A DNA stretch of 64,000 bases from Couchioplanes caeruleus (GCF_003751945.1 NZ_RJKL01000001.1:7768501-7832500); one strand, 5' to 3'. Shown: positions 16,012 to 26,141, numbered from the stretch's first letter. Notes: generated from the letters alone by a model not told the origin. Numbers and translations: made by a program.

Positions 16012-17508
16012 ATGACCATCACCGCACCGGGCCGTGACACCCACGACACCCGTGACACCCGCAGCACCGACGAGATCGTCGCCGAGCTGCTCGGCCAGCC
16101 CTGGGTCATCGACCTGTTCACCGAGCTGGAGGAGCGCCAGCAGACGTCGCTCGAGCTGGCCGAGCGGGTGCTGCGGCACGTCGTCACCAACCACGTCTTC
16201 CTGCCGTTCCACGCCCCGATGTTCCCGCTCGCCGTCGGCGAGGCGCAGGGTGGGCGGCTCACCGACCTCGACGGCAACACGTACGTCGACGCGCACCTCG
16301 GCTTCGGTGGGCAGTCGCTGTGGGGGCACAACCCGCCCGCGGTCGTCGACTTCGTCCGCGAGCACGCCGGCCGCGGCACCGGCAACGGCTACCTCAACCC
16401 GATCGAGCTGCAGCTCGGCGAGCTGCTGTCCGAGCTGATCCCGCACTGCGAGCGGTTCGCGCTGCTGAACTCCGGCACGGACGCCACCAACGTGGCGATC
16501 CGGGTGGCCCGCGCCTTCACCGGGCGCCGCATGGTCGCCAAGTTCGAGGGGTGCTGGCACGGCACCCACGACGTGGCGGCGCACAACACGTCGTTCTTCG
16601 CGCACGGCCACCCCCGGATCACCCCGTTCCCGGAGCAGGGGCCGGACGGCATCGCGCCGCTGAGCGCCTTCAGCGGCGTGACCAGGCCGGACCTGCTGAT
16701 CCTGCCGCACGACGCCGCGGCGGCCGGCGCGCTCATCGAGCGGTACCGCGACGACCTGGCCTGCGTCATCGCCGACCCCGCCTGCCAGTCGTGGCCGTAC
16801 GTCGAGCGGACGATCCCGGAGGTCACCGAGGTGGCGCACCGGTGCCGGGCGCTCGGCGTGCCGTTCATCCTGGACGAGGTGCTGACCGGCTTCCGGTTCG
16901 GCACCGCGGGGGCCGCAGGCCGGTACGACATCCCCGCCGACCTCTACTGCTACGGCAAGGTGGTGTCGGGGCTGGGCCTGCCGCTCGCCGCGGTCGGCGG
17001 GCGCGCCGACATGCTGGAGGTGATCCACACCTCCGGTACGCCGTTGACCGACATCGGCACCCGTACGTTCGTGGTCAACACGCACTCCGGCAACCACCTG
17101 TCGCTCGCCGCCTCGTACGCCTCGCTGAACCTGTTGCGGGAGGCGGGGCCGGACTTCTACCGGCGTACCGAGGCCAAGGTGGACCGCGTGCGGGACCGGC
17201 TGGCCGCGTTCCGTGCCGAGACCGGCATCCCGCTGCGCCTGCTCGGCTTCGGAGCCTTCGCCGGCACCTTCGGCTTCGTGGCGCAGGAGTCGTACGACAC
17301 CTACCGCGAGTTCGGCGCCGCGGTGAACCCGATCGGTCCCGCGATGCTCACCCTGATGCTGCGCCGCCGCGGCGTCTACACGCTCAGCATGCCGATGTTC
17401 TACACCGGCGACGCCCACACCGAGGCCGACATCGACGTCGTCTGCGACGCCGTGACCGACGCGGCACGGGAGATGGGCCGCCACGGCTTCCCGTTCGTGC
17501 TCCGCTGA
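16012..17508 (+). CDS. Class III PLP aminotransferase, second copy
   Basis: A 498-aa paralogue of the preceding aminotransferase, sharing long identical stretches such as TGNGYLN, LNSGTDAT and PADLYCYGKVV. The catalytic lysine is K316 and the pyridine-binding Asp is in ILDEVLTGFR, so it should be active. It diverges in the loop between PLP-binding elements, where ADPACQSWPYVE replaces GEAVSSSFPYAE. Tandem paralogues may form a heterodimer or transaminate two different substrates. Confidence 0.92.
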   Translation: MTITAPGRDTHDTRDTRSTDEIVAELLGQPWVIDLFTELEERQQTSLELAERVLRHVVTNHVFLPFHAPMFPLAVGEAQGGRLTDLDGNTYVDAHLGFGGQSLWGHNPPAVVDFVREHAGRGTGNGYLNPIELQLGELLSELIPHCERFALLNSGTDATNVAIRVARAFTGRRMVAKFEGCWHGTHDVAAHNTSFFAHGHPRITPFPEQGPDGIAPLSAFSGVTRPDLLILPHDAAAAGALIERYRDDLACVIADPACQSWPYVERTIPEVTEVAHRCRALGVPFILDEVLTGFRFGTAGAAGRYDIPADLYCYGKVVSGLGLPLAAVGGRADMLEVIHTSGTPLTDIGTRTFVVNTHSGNHLSLAASYASLNLLREAGPDFYRRTEAKVDRVRDRLAAFRAETGIPLRLLGFGAFAGTFGFVAQESYDTYREFGAAVNPIGPAMLTLMLRRRGVYTLSMPMFYTGDAHTEADIDVVCDAVTDAAREMGRHGFPFVLR

Positions 17509-17522
17509 CCCTTGGAGTCACC

Positions 17523-19259
17523 ATGTCGATTCCCGACATCCATCCCGATCGGCGCGGGTACCGGCCCGGCGCCACCTCGGACCACGCCCTGCTCCTCGAC
17601 GCCGGCACGGTGGCGGAGGCGCTCGTGGAGCGCGCCCGCCGCGAACCCGCCGCGGTGGCGTTCTACCTGCCGGACGAGCCGGAGCCGGACCGGCGCATCA
17701 CCGTCGCGGACCTGCTCGCCCGCGCCCACGCCGCGGGCGCGGCGCTGGTGGCGGCCGGTGTGACCCCGGGCGCCCGGGTCTGTCTGTGCCTGGAGACCTC
17801 CGCGCCGCTGCTGGCCGGGCTCTTCGGCGCGGCCCTCGCCGGCGCCGTGCCGTCCGTGCTCGAACCGCCGCTGACCGCCGGTCGCCGCGAGATCTGGCTC
17901 GAGCGGGTCCGGCACATCGTCGCCGTCGCCCGGCCCGCCGTGCTGGTCTGCGAGGAGCCTCTGCGCGCCACCGTCGAGGCGGCGCTCGAAGGCACCGACG
18001 TCACCGTGATCAGCCCTCCGTTCGCCCCGGGGGCCGTCGCCGAGCCCGTGCTCTCCGCGCCGCCGGACGAAGCCGCGTTCATGCAGTTCACCTCCGGCAC
18101 GACCGGCGCCGCGAAGGGCATCGTGCTCAGCCACCGCGCGGTGTTCGCCTCCGCGGCCGCGATCGGTGCGGGCGGCCCGTTCCTCGCCGACGACGTCATG
18201 GTGAGCTGGCTGCCGCTGCACCATGACATGGGCATGATCGGCGGGACCCTGTCGCCCTTCCTGCTGTCGCTGCCGTCGGTGCTTATCCGGCCGATGGCAT
18301 TCGGCAGCAAGCCGGACCGCTGGCTGCGGCTCATCCACGAGTACCGCGGCACGTTGTCGCCGGCGCCGAACTTCGCGTACCGGCTGGTCACCGCCGTCGC
18401 CCGGCGCACCGACCTGAGCGGGCTCGACCTCAGCTGCTGGCGGACGGCCTTCAACGGCGCCGAGGTGGTCGACGCGGCGACGCTGCACGACTTCATCGAC
18501 CTCACCGCCCGTTACGGCTTCCGGCCGGAGCACCTGCGCCCCTGCTACGGCATGGCCGAAGTGGGGCTGGCCGCCACCTTCTCGCCGGCCGGCACGGCGC
18601 CGCGGGTGGAGCTGTTGTCCCGGTCCGCGATCACCGAGGGCCGCGCCGAGCCGTCGGCGTCGGACGAGGACGCCCATCCGTACGTCTCCTGCGGCGTGCC
18701 CGTGCCCGGCATCAAGATCCGGGTGGTCGACGACACCGGGCTGGACGTCGGCGACGGCCGGGTCGGCCGGATCCTGGTCGCGGCCGAGTCGATGATGACC
18801 GGCTACATTGAGAACCCGGAGGCCGGGCCGGTGCTCGACCTGCGCGACGGCTGGCTGGACACCGGCGACCTCGGTTTCCAGCTCGGCGGCGAGCTCTTCG
18901 TCACCGGCCGCCACAAGGATCTGGTGATCCTGGCGGGCCGCAACTACCAGCCGCAGTCGTTCGAGCTGGCCGCCGAGAAGGTCGCCGGCGTCCGTCCCGG
19001 CGGCGCCGCCGCGGTGGGCGTGCCGGATCCCGCCAGCGGCACGGAAAGGCTCGTGATGGTCGTCGAGACCGTCCACCACCGCGACCCGGGACTGTCCGCG
19101 GCGACCGCCGACGAGGTCGGCGCCGTGGTGGCCCGCCGCACCGGCGTCCGGCCGGCCCGGGTCGTCATGGTGCCGCCGCGCACCCTGCCCAAGACGTCGA
19201 GCGGCAAGCTGCAGCGTTCCCGCGTCGCGGCGCGGGTGGCCGCCGGCACGATCGGCTGA
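17523..19259 (+). CDS. Acyl-AMP ligase (FAAL/ANL superfamily)
   Basis: A 578-aa adenylate-forming enzyme that activates a carboxylic acid with ATP, in FAAL-type ligases for loading onto an ACP. Visible motifs are the P-loop FTSGTTGAAKG near residue 190, WLPLHHDMGMIG (a FAAL-type segment), YGMAEVGLA, LDTGDLGF, GRHKDLVILAG and the C-terminal lysine in PKTSSGKLQR. The ATG at 17523 follows the second aminotransferase by 14 nt. The obvious partner carrier is the ACP at 10305. Substrate choice (fatty, aryl or amino acid) cannot be read here. Confidence 0.92.
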   Translation: MSIPDIHPDRRGYRPGATSDHALLLDAGTVAEALVERARREPAAVAFYLPDEPEPDRRITVADLLARAHAAGAALVAAGVTPGARVCLCLETSAPLLAGLFGAALAGAVPSVLEPPLTAGRREIWLERVRHIVAVARPAVLVCEEPLRATVEAALEGTDVTVISPPFAPGAVAEPVLSAPPDEAAFMQFTSGTTGAAKGIVLSHRAVFASAAAIGAGGPFLADDVMVSWLPLHHDMGMIGGTLSPFLLSLPSVLIRPMAFGSKPDRWLRLIHEYRGTLSPAPNFAYRLVTAVARRTDLSGLDLSCWRTAFNGAEVVDAATLHDFIDLTARYGFRPEHLRPCYGMAEVGLAATFSPAGTAPRVELLSRSAITEGRAEPSASDEDAHPYVSCGVPVPGIKIRVVDDTGLDVGDGRVGRILVAAESMMTGYIENPEAGPVLDLRDGWLDTGDLGFQLGGELFVTGRHKDLVILAGRNYQPQSFELAAEKVAGVRPGGAAAVGVPDPASGTERLVMVVETVHHRDPGLSAATADEVGAVVARRTGVRPARVVMVPPRTLPKTSSGKLQRSRVAARVAAGTIG

Positions 19260-19264
19260 CGGAC

Positions 19265-19849
19265 GTGGAGCTGGCACTGCTGGGCGGATCGCTGCGCCCG
19301 GGCTCGGCGAGCGAGGCGGTGCTGCACCTCTGCGCCGGCCTCGCCGCCGGGTACGGCGCCCGGACCACCATCTGCACGGCGGCCACCCTCGACCTGCCGC
19401 TCTATCGGCCCGGCGCCCTGCACCGCGCGCCGGGCGCCCGGCGGCTGGTCGAGACGCTGCGCCGCGCCGACGGTCTGGTCATCGTCACGCCCACCTATCA
19501 CGGCGGCGTGTCGGGCCTGATCAAGAACGCCCTGGACCACGCCGAGGAGCTCGCGCACGACCGTCCCGCGTACCTCGACGGCAAGGTCGTGGGCGTGGCG
19601 GCGGTCGGCTGGAGCGAGCACGGCGCGGCCACCGCCGTGACGTCGCTGCGCACCACCGTGCAGTCGCTGCGCGGCTGGGTGGCGCCGATGGCCGTCACCT
19701 TCGACGCCACCGGCGTCGCCGCTCTCGACGTCGCCGAGGCCCGTGCCGCTCTGCGCGGCGACGCCCGCCTCATGCGGCGACTGGACATCCTGCTCGGCCA
19801 GGTCACCGACTTCGCCGACCGGTACGCCCGCGCCCGGCTCGCCGCCTGA
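19265..19849 (+). CDS. NADPH-dependent FMN reductase
   Basis: A 194-aa flavodoxin-fold reductase of the FMN_red family. It has the phosphate loop GGSLRPGSAS at the N-terminus and the flavin-contacting PTYHGGVSGLIKNALD. It starts with GTG 6 nt after the ligase stop. Such proteins supply reduced flavin to monooxygenases or act directly as quinone reductases, so it may serve the oxygenases of this cluster. Confidence 0.9.
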   Translation: MELALLGGSLRPGSASEAVLHLCAGLAAGYGARTTICTAATLDLPLYRPGALHRAPGARRLVETLRRADGLVIVTPTYHGGVSGLIKNALDHAEELAHDRPAYLDGKVVGVAAVGWSEHGAATAVTSLRTTVQSLRGWVAPMAVTFDATGVAALDVAEARAALRGDARLMRRLDILLGQVTDFADRYARARLAA

Positions 19850-19879
19850 CCCGCACCGTCCATCTTCAGGAGAGAGACC

Positions 19880-20773
19880 ATGACCGTTCCCGTCACCGAC
19901 ACCGGCATGACCCAGGAAGGTTCGATCGAGGACCTGCACCGGGCCGTCCGGGACCACTACGACAAGCTCGTCGACCTGTACGAGGACCTGTGGGGCGAGC
20001 ACATCCACCACGGCTACTGGGATCTCCACGCCCCGCAGACGCCCCGCCACGCCGCCCAGCAGCGCACCACCCGCGAGCTGACGGCCTTCGGAGGAGTGCC
20101 GCACGGCGCGCGGGTGCTGGACAGCGGCTGCGGCATCGGCGCGTCGGCCGTCATGCTGGCCGCCGAGACGGGCTGCACCGTGGAGGGCATCACGCTGAGC
20201 CACGAGCAGGTCCGGCGGGCGACGGAGAAGGCCGCCGAGGCCGGCGTCGCCGACCGCACCTCGTTCCGGGTCATGGACGCCATGCACACCGACTACCCGG
20301 ACGACACCTTCGACGTGGTGTGGTCGCTGGAGAGCTGCGAGCTGATGCCCGACAAGCGGGCGTATCTCGCCGAGAACCTGCGCATCCTCAAGCCCGGTGG
20401 CCGGCTCGTCGTGGCCACCTGGGTCAGCCGCGACGACCGGCTCGACCCGTCGGAGGTCAAGCTGCTGCGCCGGCTCTACCGCGACTTCGCGGTGTCGCAC
20501 GTGCTGCCGCTGGACCACTACGCACAGGCCTGCGCCGAGCTGGGGTACACCGGCGTCACCACCGCCGACTGGACCGACCACGTGCGCGGCACCTGGGCCC
20601 TGTCGGCCGACATCGTCAAGCCGCTGATGCGCGACCCCTCGTACGTATGGAAGCTCGTGCGCGCCAAGGGCGCCGACATCTTCCGCTTCCTCAACTCCGT
20701 GCCGCTGATGAAGCAGGCCTACGACCGCGACGTCATGCGGTACGGCGTCTTCACCGCGGTCAAGCCGGGCTGA
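19880..20773 (+). CDS. SAM-dependent methyltransferase
   Basis: A 297-aa class I methyltransferase of the tocopherol/sterol C-methyltransferase or RebM-like type. An N-terminal HIHHGYWD segment, which in the family lies over the substrate pocket, precedes the SAM motif VLDSGCGIG (about 76-84), with VWSLESCELM as motif II. A ribosome site AGGAGAGA precedes the ATG. It is the last gene of the ACP / type III PKS operon. The target atom (O, N or C) is not known. Confidence 0.9.
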   Translation: MTVPVTDTGMTQEGSIEDLHRAVRDHYDKLVDLYEDLWGEHIHHGYWDLHAPQTPRHAAQQRTTRELTAFGGVPHGARVLDSGCGIGASAVMLAAETGCTVEGITLSHEQVRRATEKAAEAGVADRTSFRVMDAMHTDYPDDTFDVVWSLESCELMPDKRAYLAENLRILKPGGRLVVATWVSRDDRLDPSEVKLLRRLYRDFAVSHVLPLDHYAQACAELGYTGVTTADWTDHVRGTWALSADIVKPLMRDPSYVWKLVRAKGADIFRFLNSVPLMKQAYDRDVMRYGVFTAVKPG

Positions 20774-20852
20774 TCGCGCCTCGATCCGTCTTCCAGCGCG
20801 GTTCCCGACGCTTGAGACCCGTGACACGCAACGCATCTGAAGGAGAGCCGCG

Positions 20853-22574
20853 TTGATCGACATGACAGATCAGGCGAGACCCGGGCGGTCCGAGGGGACC
20901 GAACCCGAATGGATCCGCTGCGGTCCGTGCCGGGCCCTGACCTACGGCAAGCGTTTCGAGCGGGAGCTGCGGGTGTGCCCGTCCTGCGGCCACCACGGCC
21001 GGGTCGGTCCCGAGCTGCGGGTCCGGCAGTTGCTGGACCCGGGTTCGGCGACCGAGGTGGAGGTGGCCGGGACCGTCGCCGACCCGCTGGGCTTCGCGGA
21101 TCTGCGGCCGTACCCGGACCGCCATGCCGAGGCGGTCGCCCGCAGCGGCCGCGACACCGGGGTGCTGGCCGTGCGCGGCCGCATCGACGGCCACCCGGTG
21201 GTGCTGGCCGTGATGGACTTCGCCTTCCTCGGCGGCAGCCTCGGCACCGCCGAGGGCGAGGCCGTCACGGCGGCCGCCGAGGCGGCGCTGGCGGGGCGCA
21301 CGCCGCTGATCGTGGTCGCCGCGTCCGGCGGTGCCCGCATGCAGGAGGGCGCCCTGTCGCTGATGCAGATGGCCAAGACCAGTAACGCATTCGCGGCGCT
21401 CGACGAGGCGGGGCTGCTCACCATCACGGTGGTGACGGACCCGACCTACGGCGGGGTGGCGGCGTCCTTCGCCACCCTGTCCGACGTGGTCATCGCCGAG
21501 CCCGGGGCGCGGATGGGCTTCGCCGGTCCGCGCGTCATCCGCCAGACCATCCGCCAGGAGCTGCCCGAGGGCTTCCAGACCGCCGAGTTCCTGCTCGCCC
21601 ACGGCCTCGTCGACCGGGTCGTGCGCCGCAGCGAGCTGCGCCAGACGCTGGGCCGGCTGGTCGCGATGAGCCGCGACGACGACGGCGCGCCCTCGGCGGA
21701 GGCGCCGCAGGGCGTGGTCTGGACCGATCCGGACCGGATGCCCGCGGAGATCGCCGCGCGCGAGCCGCGCGAGGTCGTCGGCTTGGCCCGGATGCCGCAG
21801 CGCCCGACCACGCTCGACCACGCCGGGCACTGGCTGGACGGCTTCATCGAGCTGCACGGCGACCGCGCCGGTGCCGACTGCCCGGCCGTCGTCGGCGGGT
21901 TGGGCTGGCTGGGCGGACGCCCGGTCGTGCTGGTCGGGCACCAGAAGGGGCACACCACCGCCGAGCTGGTACGCCGCAAGTTCGGCATGCCCTCGCCGGC
22001 CGGGTTCCGCAAGGCGGGCCGGCTGTTCCGCCTCGCCGCCAAGCTCGGGCTGCCCGTCGTCACGCTGATCGACACCCCCGGCGCGGACCCCGGTCTGCAG
22101 GCCGAGGAGCAGGGTCAGGCGATCGCCGTGGCGGAGTCGCTGCGGCTGATGGGCCGGCTTCCCGTCCCGGTGGTCGCGGTCGTGACGGGCGAGGGCGGCA
22201 GCGGGGGCGCTCTCGCTCTCGGGGTCGCCGACCGGGTGCTGATGTGTGCGAACTCGATCTATTCGGTGATCAGCCCGGAGGGCTGCGCCGCCATTCTGTG
22301 GAAGCGGCCCGACGCGGCCGCCGACGCCGCGCGGGCCCTGCGTATCGCGGCCGCCGACCTGCTGCGGCTCGGCGTGGTCGACGGTGTCGTCCCGGAGCCG
22401 CCGGGCGGGGCGCACACCGACCCCGCCGCGGCCGCGGAGCTGGTGCACCGCGCGGTCGCCGCCGCCGTGGCGGAGCTCGCCGACCGCAAGCCGGAAGAGC
22501 TCCTGCGGCACCGGTTCGAGCGGTTCCGGCAGTTCGGTGTGGCCCCAACGGGAGGAACGGAGACCTCGGTATGA
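20853..22574 (+). CDS. Acetyl-CoA carboxylase carboxyltransferase, fused beta-alpha
   Basis: A 573-aa fusion of AccD-like and AccA-like halves that transfers CO2 from carboxybiotin to acetyl-CoA, giving malonyl-CoA. The N-terminal AccD zinc ribbon is intact (C23, C26, C42, C45). The crotonase-like halves carry [10 protein letters not shown] and [14 protein letters not shown] at 20853 has GGAGAG 7 nt upstream; ATG at 20862 is the alternative. It is translationally coupled to the BCCP gene and so forms a cluster-specific ACC feeding both PKS systems. Confidence 0.93.
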   Translation: MIDMTDQARPGRSEGTEPEWIRCGPCRALTYGKRFERELRVCPSCGHHGRVGPELRVRQLLDPGSATEVEVAGTVADPLGFADLRPYPDRHAEAVARSGRDTGVLAVRGRIDGHPVVLAVMDFAFLGGSLGTAEGEAVTAAAEAALAGRTPLIVVAASGGARMQEGALSLMQMAKTSNAFAALDEAGLLTITVVTDPTYGGVAASFATLSDVVIAEPGARMGFAGPRVIRQTIRQELPEGFQTAEFLLAHGLVDRVVRRSELRQTLGRLVAMSRDDDGAPSAEAPQGVVWTDPDRMPAEIAAREPREVVGLARMPQRPTTLDHAGHWLDGFIELHGDRAGADCPAVVGGLGWLGGRPVVLVGHQKGHTTAELVRRKFGMPSPAGFRKAGRLFRLAAKLGLPVVTLIDTPGADPGLQAEEQGQAIAVAESLRLMGRLPVPVVAVVTGEGGSGGALALGVADRVLMCANSIYSVISPEGCAAILWKRPDAAADAARALRIAAADLLRLGVVDGVVPEPPGGAHTDPAAAAELVHRAVAAAVAELADRKPEELLRHRFERFRQFGVAPTGGTETSV

Positions 22575-23116
22575 CCATCATGGATGATCCCCAACTCGAC
22601 CTCGAGACCGGCGACGACGGCGGGTACCACGCGCTGCTGCTGGAGCAGATGCGGCGCAGTGTGGCCGCCATGGCGGGCGACGCCGCGACGCCGCTGCGGC
22701 GGGTCCGGCTGAGCCTCGGCGCGGCGACCGTGGAGGTGGAGTGGGAGAGCCGCATTCCCGCCGAGCCGGTCCACCTGCCGGTCATGACCGCGCCGGCAGC
22801 CATCGCCGCGGCGCCCGCCGCGGTCGCACCCGCCGTCGCGGCGCCCCCGCCCGGCGAGGCTCCGGGCGAACACGTGGTGACCAGCCCGCTGGTCGGCACG
22901 TTCTACACCACCCCCGAGCCGGGCGCGCCCCCGTTCGTGAAGGTCGGTGACACGGTCGTCGCCGGCCAGCAGATCGGCATCGTGGAGGCGATGAAGCTGA
23001 TGAACCCGGTGGAGGCCGACCGCTCCGGCACGGTGCTGCGGCTGCTCGCCGGCTCCGGCGATGCGGTGGAGTACGAGCAGGCGCTGATCGTCATCGCCGC
23101 CACGGACGAGGAATGA
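22571..23116 (+). CDS. Biotin carboxyl carrier protein
   Basis: A 181-aa BCCP with a helical N-terminus, an Ala/Pro-rich flexible linker (about 78-96) and a C-terminal biotinyl domain. The biotinylated lysine is K142 in [13 protein letters not shown] overlaps the carboxyltransferase stop (ATGA), and its own stop overlaps the biotin carboxylase start. It shuttles carboxybiotin between the two flanking enzymes. Confidence 0.94.
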   Translation: MTIMDDPQLDLETGDDGGYHALLLEQMRRSVAAMAGDAATPLRRVRLSLGAATVEVEWESRIPAEPVHLPVMTAPAAIAAAPAAVAPAVAAPPPGEAPGEHVVTSPLVGTFYTTPEPGAPPFVKVGDTVVAGQQIGIVEAMKLMNPVEADRSGTVLRLLAGSGDAVEYEQALIVIAATDEE

Positions 23117-24474
23117 GCGCCATGTTCGACAAGGTCCTCATCGCCAACCGGGGCGAGATCGCGCTGCGCGTGGTGCGTACCTGCCAGGAGATGGGCATCC
23201 GTACGGTGGCCGTCCACTCGACCGCGGACCGCGACTCGGCGGTCGTGCGGCTGGCCGACGAGGCGGTCCAGATCGGGCCGCCGGCGCCGCGGCAGAGCTA
23301 TCTGTCGGCGGCGGCCATCGTCGAGGCGGCCCTGATGACCGGCGCGCGGGCCATCCACCCCGGTTACGGCTTCCTGTCCGAGGATCCCGACTTCGCCGAG
23401 ATCTGCGCCGCCAACGACCTCGTCTTCATCGGGCCGCCGCCGGACGTCATCGCCAAGCTCGGCGACAAGGCGGTGGCCCGCGAGCTGATGACGGCGGCGG
23501 GCCTACCGCTGCTGCCCGGCAGCACCCGCACCATCGACAGCGCCAATGAGGCGCTGGAGCTGGCGGACCGGCTCGGCTTCCCGGTGATCATCAAGGCGGC
23601 CGCGGGCGGCGGGGGGCGCGGCATGGCGGTGGTCCGCGAGCGGGCCGACCTGCTGCCGGCGTACCAGCGCACGCGTGCCACCGCGCAGGCCGTCTTCGGT
23701 GACAGCCGGGTCTACGTCGAGCGCTACTGCGACCGGGCCCGCCACGTCGAGGTGCAGATTCTCGCCGACACGTACGGCAACGTCGTGCACCTCGGCGAGC
23801 GGGACTGCTCGGTGCAGCGCCGCCACCAGAAGCTCATCGAGGAGACCCCGGCGCCCGGGCTGTCGCGGGCGATGATGGCCGACGTGGCCGACGCCGCCGT
23901 GCGCGGCGCCCGGGCGATCGGCTACGTCGGCGCGGGCACCTTCGAGTTCCTCGTCGACGACCAGGGCTTCTACTTCATGGAGATCAACTGCCGGATCCAG
24001 GTCGAGCACCCGGTGACGGAGATGGTGACCGGTGTCGACATCGTCCGCGAGCAGTTGCTGGTCGCCGCCGGCCGGCCGCTGTCGGTGAGCCAGGGCGACG
24101 TCGAGCCGCGCGGCGTCTCGGTGGAGTGCCGCATCAACGCCGAGGACCCGGAGCGCGACTTTGCGCCGACGCCGGGCCTGTTGACCCGGTTCGCGCCGCC
24201 GGCGGGCCCGTTCGTGCGGGTCGACACCCACGCGGCGCCCGGGTACCGGATCACGCCGTACTACGACTCGCTGCTGGCCAAGCTCGTGGTGTGGGGCCCG
24301 GACCGGGAGCAGGCGCTGGACCGGATGCGGCGGGCCCTCGCCGAGTTCGAGATCGCCGGCGGTGGCGTGCGGACCACCTCGGAGCTGCTCGCCCGGGTGA
24401 TCGACGCGCCCGGTTTCCGCAACGCCGAGCACACCACCGGCTTCCTGGAGCAGTGGCTCGCGCCGGTGTCTTGA
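23113..24474 (+). CDS. Biotin carboxylase
   Basis: A 453-aa ATP-grasp enzyme that carboxylates biotin on the BCCP. The N-terminal KVLIANRGEIALRV, the glycine-rich KAAAGGGGRGM, the core EINCRIQVEHPVTE and the C-terminal domain are all in place and of normal length. ATG at 23113 overlaps the BCCP stop; an internal ATG at 23122 would also give a normal protein. With the two upstream genes it completes an acetyl-CoA carboxylase set. Confidence 0.95.
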   Translation: MSAMFDKVLIANRGEIALRVVRTCQEMGIRTVAVHSTADRDSAVVRLADEAVQIGPPAPRQSYLSAAAIVEAALMTGARAIHPGYGFLSEDPDFAEICAANDLVFIGPPPDVIAKLGDKAVARELMTAAGLPLLPGSTRTIDSANEALELADRLGFPVIIKAAAGGGGRGMAVVRERADLLPAYQRTRATAQAVFGDSRVYVERYCDRARHVEVQILADTYGNVVHLGERDCSVQRRHQKLIEETPAPGLSRAMMADVADAAVRGARAIGYVGAGTFEFLVDDQGFYFMEINCRIQVEHPVTEMVTGVDIVREQLLVAAGRPLSVSQGDVEPRGVSVECRINAEDPERDFAPTPGLLTRFAPPAGPFVRVDTHAAPGYRITPYYDSLLAKLVVWGPDREQALDRMRRALAEFEIAGGGVRTTSELLARVIDAPGFRNAEHTTGFLEQWLAPVS

Positions 24475-24485
24475 GCGCGACGCGA

Positions 24486-24518
24486 AAGGTGCCGCTGCCC
24501 GACGGGCAGCGGCACCTT
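24486..24518. terminator. Bidirectional 15-bp hairpin terminator
   Basis: Arms 24486-24500 and 24504-24518 are perfectly complementary with a GAC loop, starting AAGGTGCC and ending GGCACCTT. It lies between the convergent biotin carboxylase and FAD monooxygenase genes and can serve both. Confidence 0.87.
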
Positions 24519-24535
24519 CGCCTGTGCGGAGGAAA

Positions 24536-26095
24536 TCAGCGGTGCAGGGCCGTTCGCAGCGCCGCGGTCAGCTCCTTGGCCGGCTCCGCGACGTCCTGGT
24601 CCCACCGGTACGCGACGAACCCGTCGGGACGCACCAGCACGGCCCCCTGGGGACTCGCGCCGTAGCGCCGCTGCCACGGCGCATCCGGCAGCAGGTGCGC
24701 GGTGACGGGAACCGACAGCTCCGCGGCGGCGGCCTGTGCCGCATCGGTCCAGCCGCCGCCGCAGGTCCCCGCCAGCACGGTCCAACCCGGGCCGAACAGG
24801 TCCAGGACGGACCGGGTGCGCGCCTCGTCGAGCCACACATGCGGGGCCCGGGTGCCCACCTCGCCGGTCCGCGAGGCGGGGTCGGCGAACAGCGGCCCGT
24901 CGACACCCGGATACCGGTAGCCGAGGCTCACCTCCAGCGTGTCGAGGGTCTGCTCGCGCTGCTCCGGGGTGGCGAAACCGGCCCGCATCGCGAGGCGCAA
25001 CTGAGCCTGCTCCACCGTGCCGCGGGCGATCGGCAGCCGTTCCCGCTCGTAGCTGTCGAGCAGGCCCGGACCGGCCTGCTCGTGGAGCACCGCGGCCAGC
25101 TTCCACGCCAGGTTGTGCGCGTCCTGGACGCCGGTGTTGGCGCCGTAGCCGCCGATCGGCGGGACCACGTGGGCCGAGTCGCCGGCGAAGAACACGCGGC
25201 CGGCGCGGTAGCGCTCGGCGACCAGGGCCGCCATGTCCCACGGCAGGACGTCGCGGATTATCACCGGCAGTTCCGGCGTACCGACCGCGGCGCGGACGAG
25301 CTGCACGCAGCGCTCGGCGGTGAAGTCGCTCGCCGCCTCGCCCGCCTCGGGCTTGTAGGTGACGATCAGCGTGCCCTCGGTCAGCGAGTCGTCGTGGCCG
25401 AGGATGGCGCTCACCTGCGGGTTCTCGATCTGGCAGATGGAGAATCGGCGTCCGGCCAACGCCTCGGTCAGCGGCGCCCGGAACAGGATGCTGACCTGGT
25501 GCCGGAAGACGCCGCGACCGTGCGCGCTCACCCCGAGCTTCTCCCGCAACGGGCTGCGCGCGCCGTCGGCGGCGATGACGTAGCGGGCGCGGAGGGTGCG
25601 GCGCTCGCCGGTGTCGCGGTCGCGCACCGTGACGGTGACGCCGTCGTCGTCCTGGACCAGGTCGACCGCCTCGGTGTGGAACAGCAGCCGGGCGCCGCTG
25701 CGCTCGGCCGCCGCCCGGACGAGCGGCTCCAGCCGGTCCTGGCCGAGCGAGATCTGCCGGCTGGGCGTCAGGTCCCCCAGGTCCTCGGCGGCCGGCAGGA
25801 CGGTGCTGCGCAGCTCGCGGCCGGTCAGCGACTCGACCTTGGCGTTCAGGCGGTGGTCGGCGAAGCCGGCCGCCGCGTGCAGGACCTCCTGTTCGAGGCC
25901 GGCGGAGCGGAAGAGTTCGAGGGTGCGGGGGTACCAGCCCCACGCCCGTGGATGGATGGAGGTGCCGGGGTGCCGCTCGACGAGGACCGTCGGGATCTGA
26001 TGCCGGGCCAGGAAGAGAGCGGCGGAGAGTCCCACGACCCCACCACCCACCACCAGCACCGAAGCGGTCGGCGTGCTGCTCGATGTGTCGCTCAT
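24536..26095 (-). CDS. Class A FAD-dependent aromatic monooxygenase
   Basis: A 519-aa flavoprotein hydroxylase of the PgaE/RdmE-like group that acts on aromatic polyketides. It has the Rossmann GGGVVGLSAALFLA near the N-terminus, an internal DG-type motif (VIAADGARSPLRE) and FAGDSAHVVPPIGGYGANTG for FAD phosphate and ribose binding, plus a C-terminal thioredoxin-like domain. ATG at 26095 (MSDTSS) is preferred because the Rossmann fold starts 13 residues later; an upstream in-frame extension to 26188 overlaps the divergent promoter. It would hydroxylate or carry out Baeyer-Villiger chemistry on the polyketide. Confidence 0.92.
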   Translation of the reverse strand: MSDTSSSTPTASVLVVGGGVVGLSAALFLARHQIPTVLVERHPGTSIHPRAWGWYPRTLELFRSAGLEQEVLHAAAGFADHRLNAKVESLTGRELRSTVLPAAEDLGDLTPSRQISLGQDRLEPLVRAAAERSGARLLFHTEAVDLVQDDDGVTVTVRDRDTGERRTLRARYVIAADGARSPLREKLGVSAHGRGVFRHQVSILFRAPLTEALAGRRFSICQIENPQVSAILGHDDSLTEGTLIVTYKPEAGEAASDFTAERCVQLVRAAVGTPELPVIIRDVLPWDMAALVAERYRAGRVFFAGDSAHVVPPIGGYGANTGVQDAHNLAWKLAAVLHEQAGPGLLDSYERERLPIARGTVEQAQLRLAMRAGFATPEQREQTLDTLEVSLGYRYPGVDGPLFADPASRTGEVGTRAPHVWLDEARTRSVLDLFGPGWTVLAGTCGGGWTDAAQAAAAELSVPVTAHLLPDAPWQRRYGASPQGAVLVRPDGFVAYRWDQDVAEPAKELTAALRTALHR

Positions 26096-26141
26096 GGGCG
26101 TGACGGTGCCGGGCCGGGGTGGAGGGCTGCTCAAGCCTTCC

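Noticed and set aside
14161..17484. Very long open frame antisense to the type III PKS C-terminus and both aminotransferases
   Set aside because: It is low-complexity Arg/Val/Gly/His-rich sequence typical of antisense frames in high-GC DNA; the sense strand has clear enzymes with catalytic motifs.
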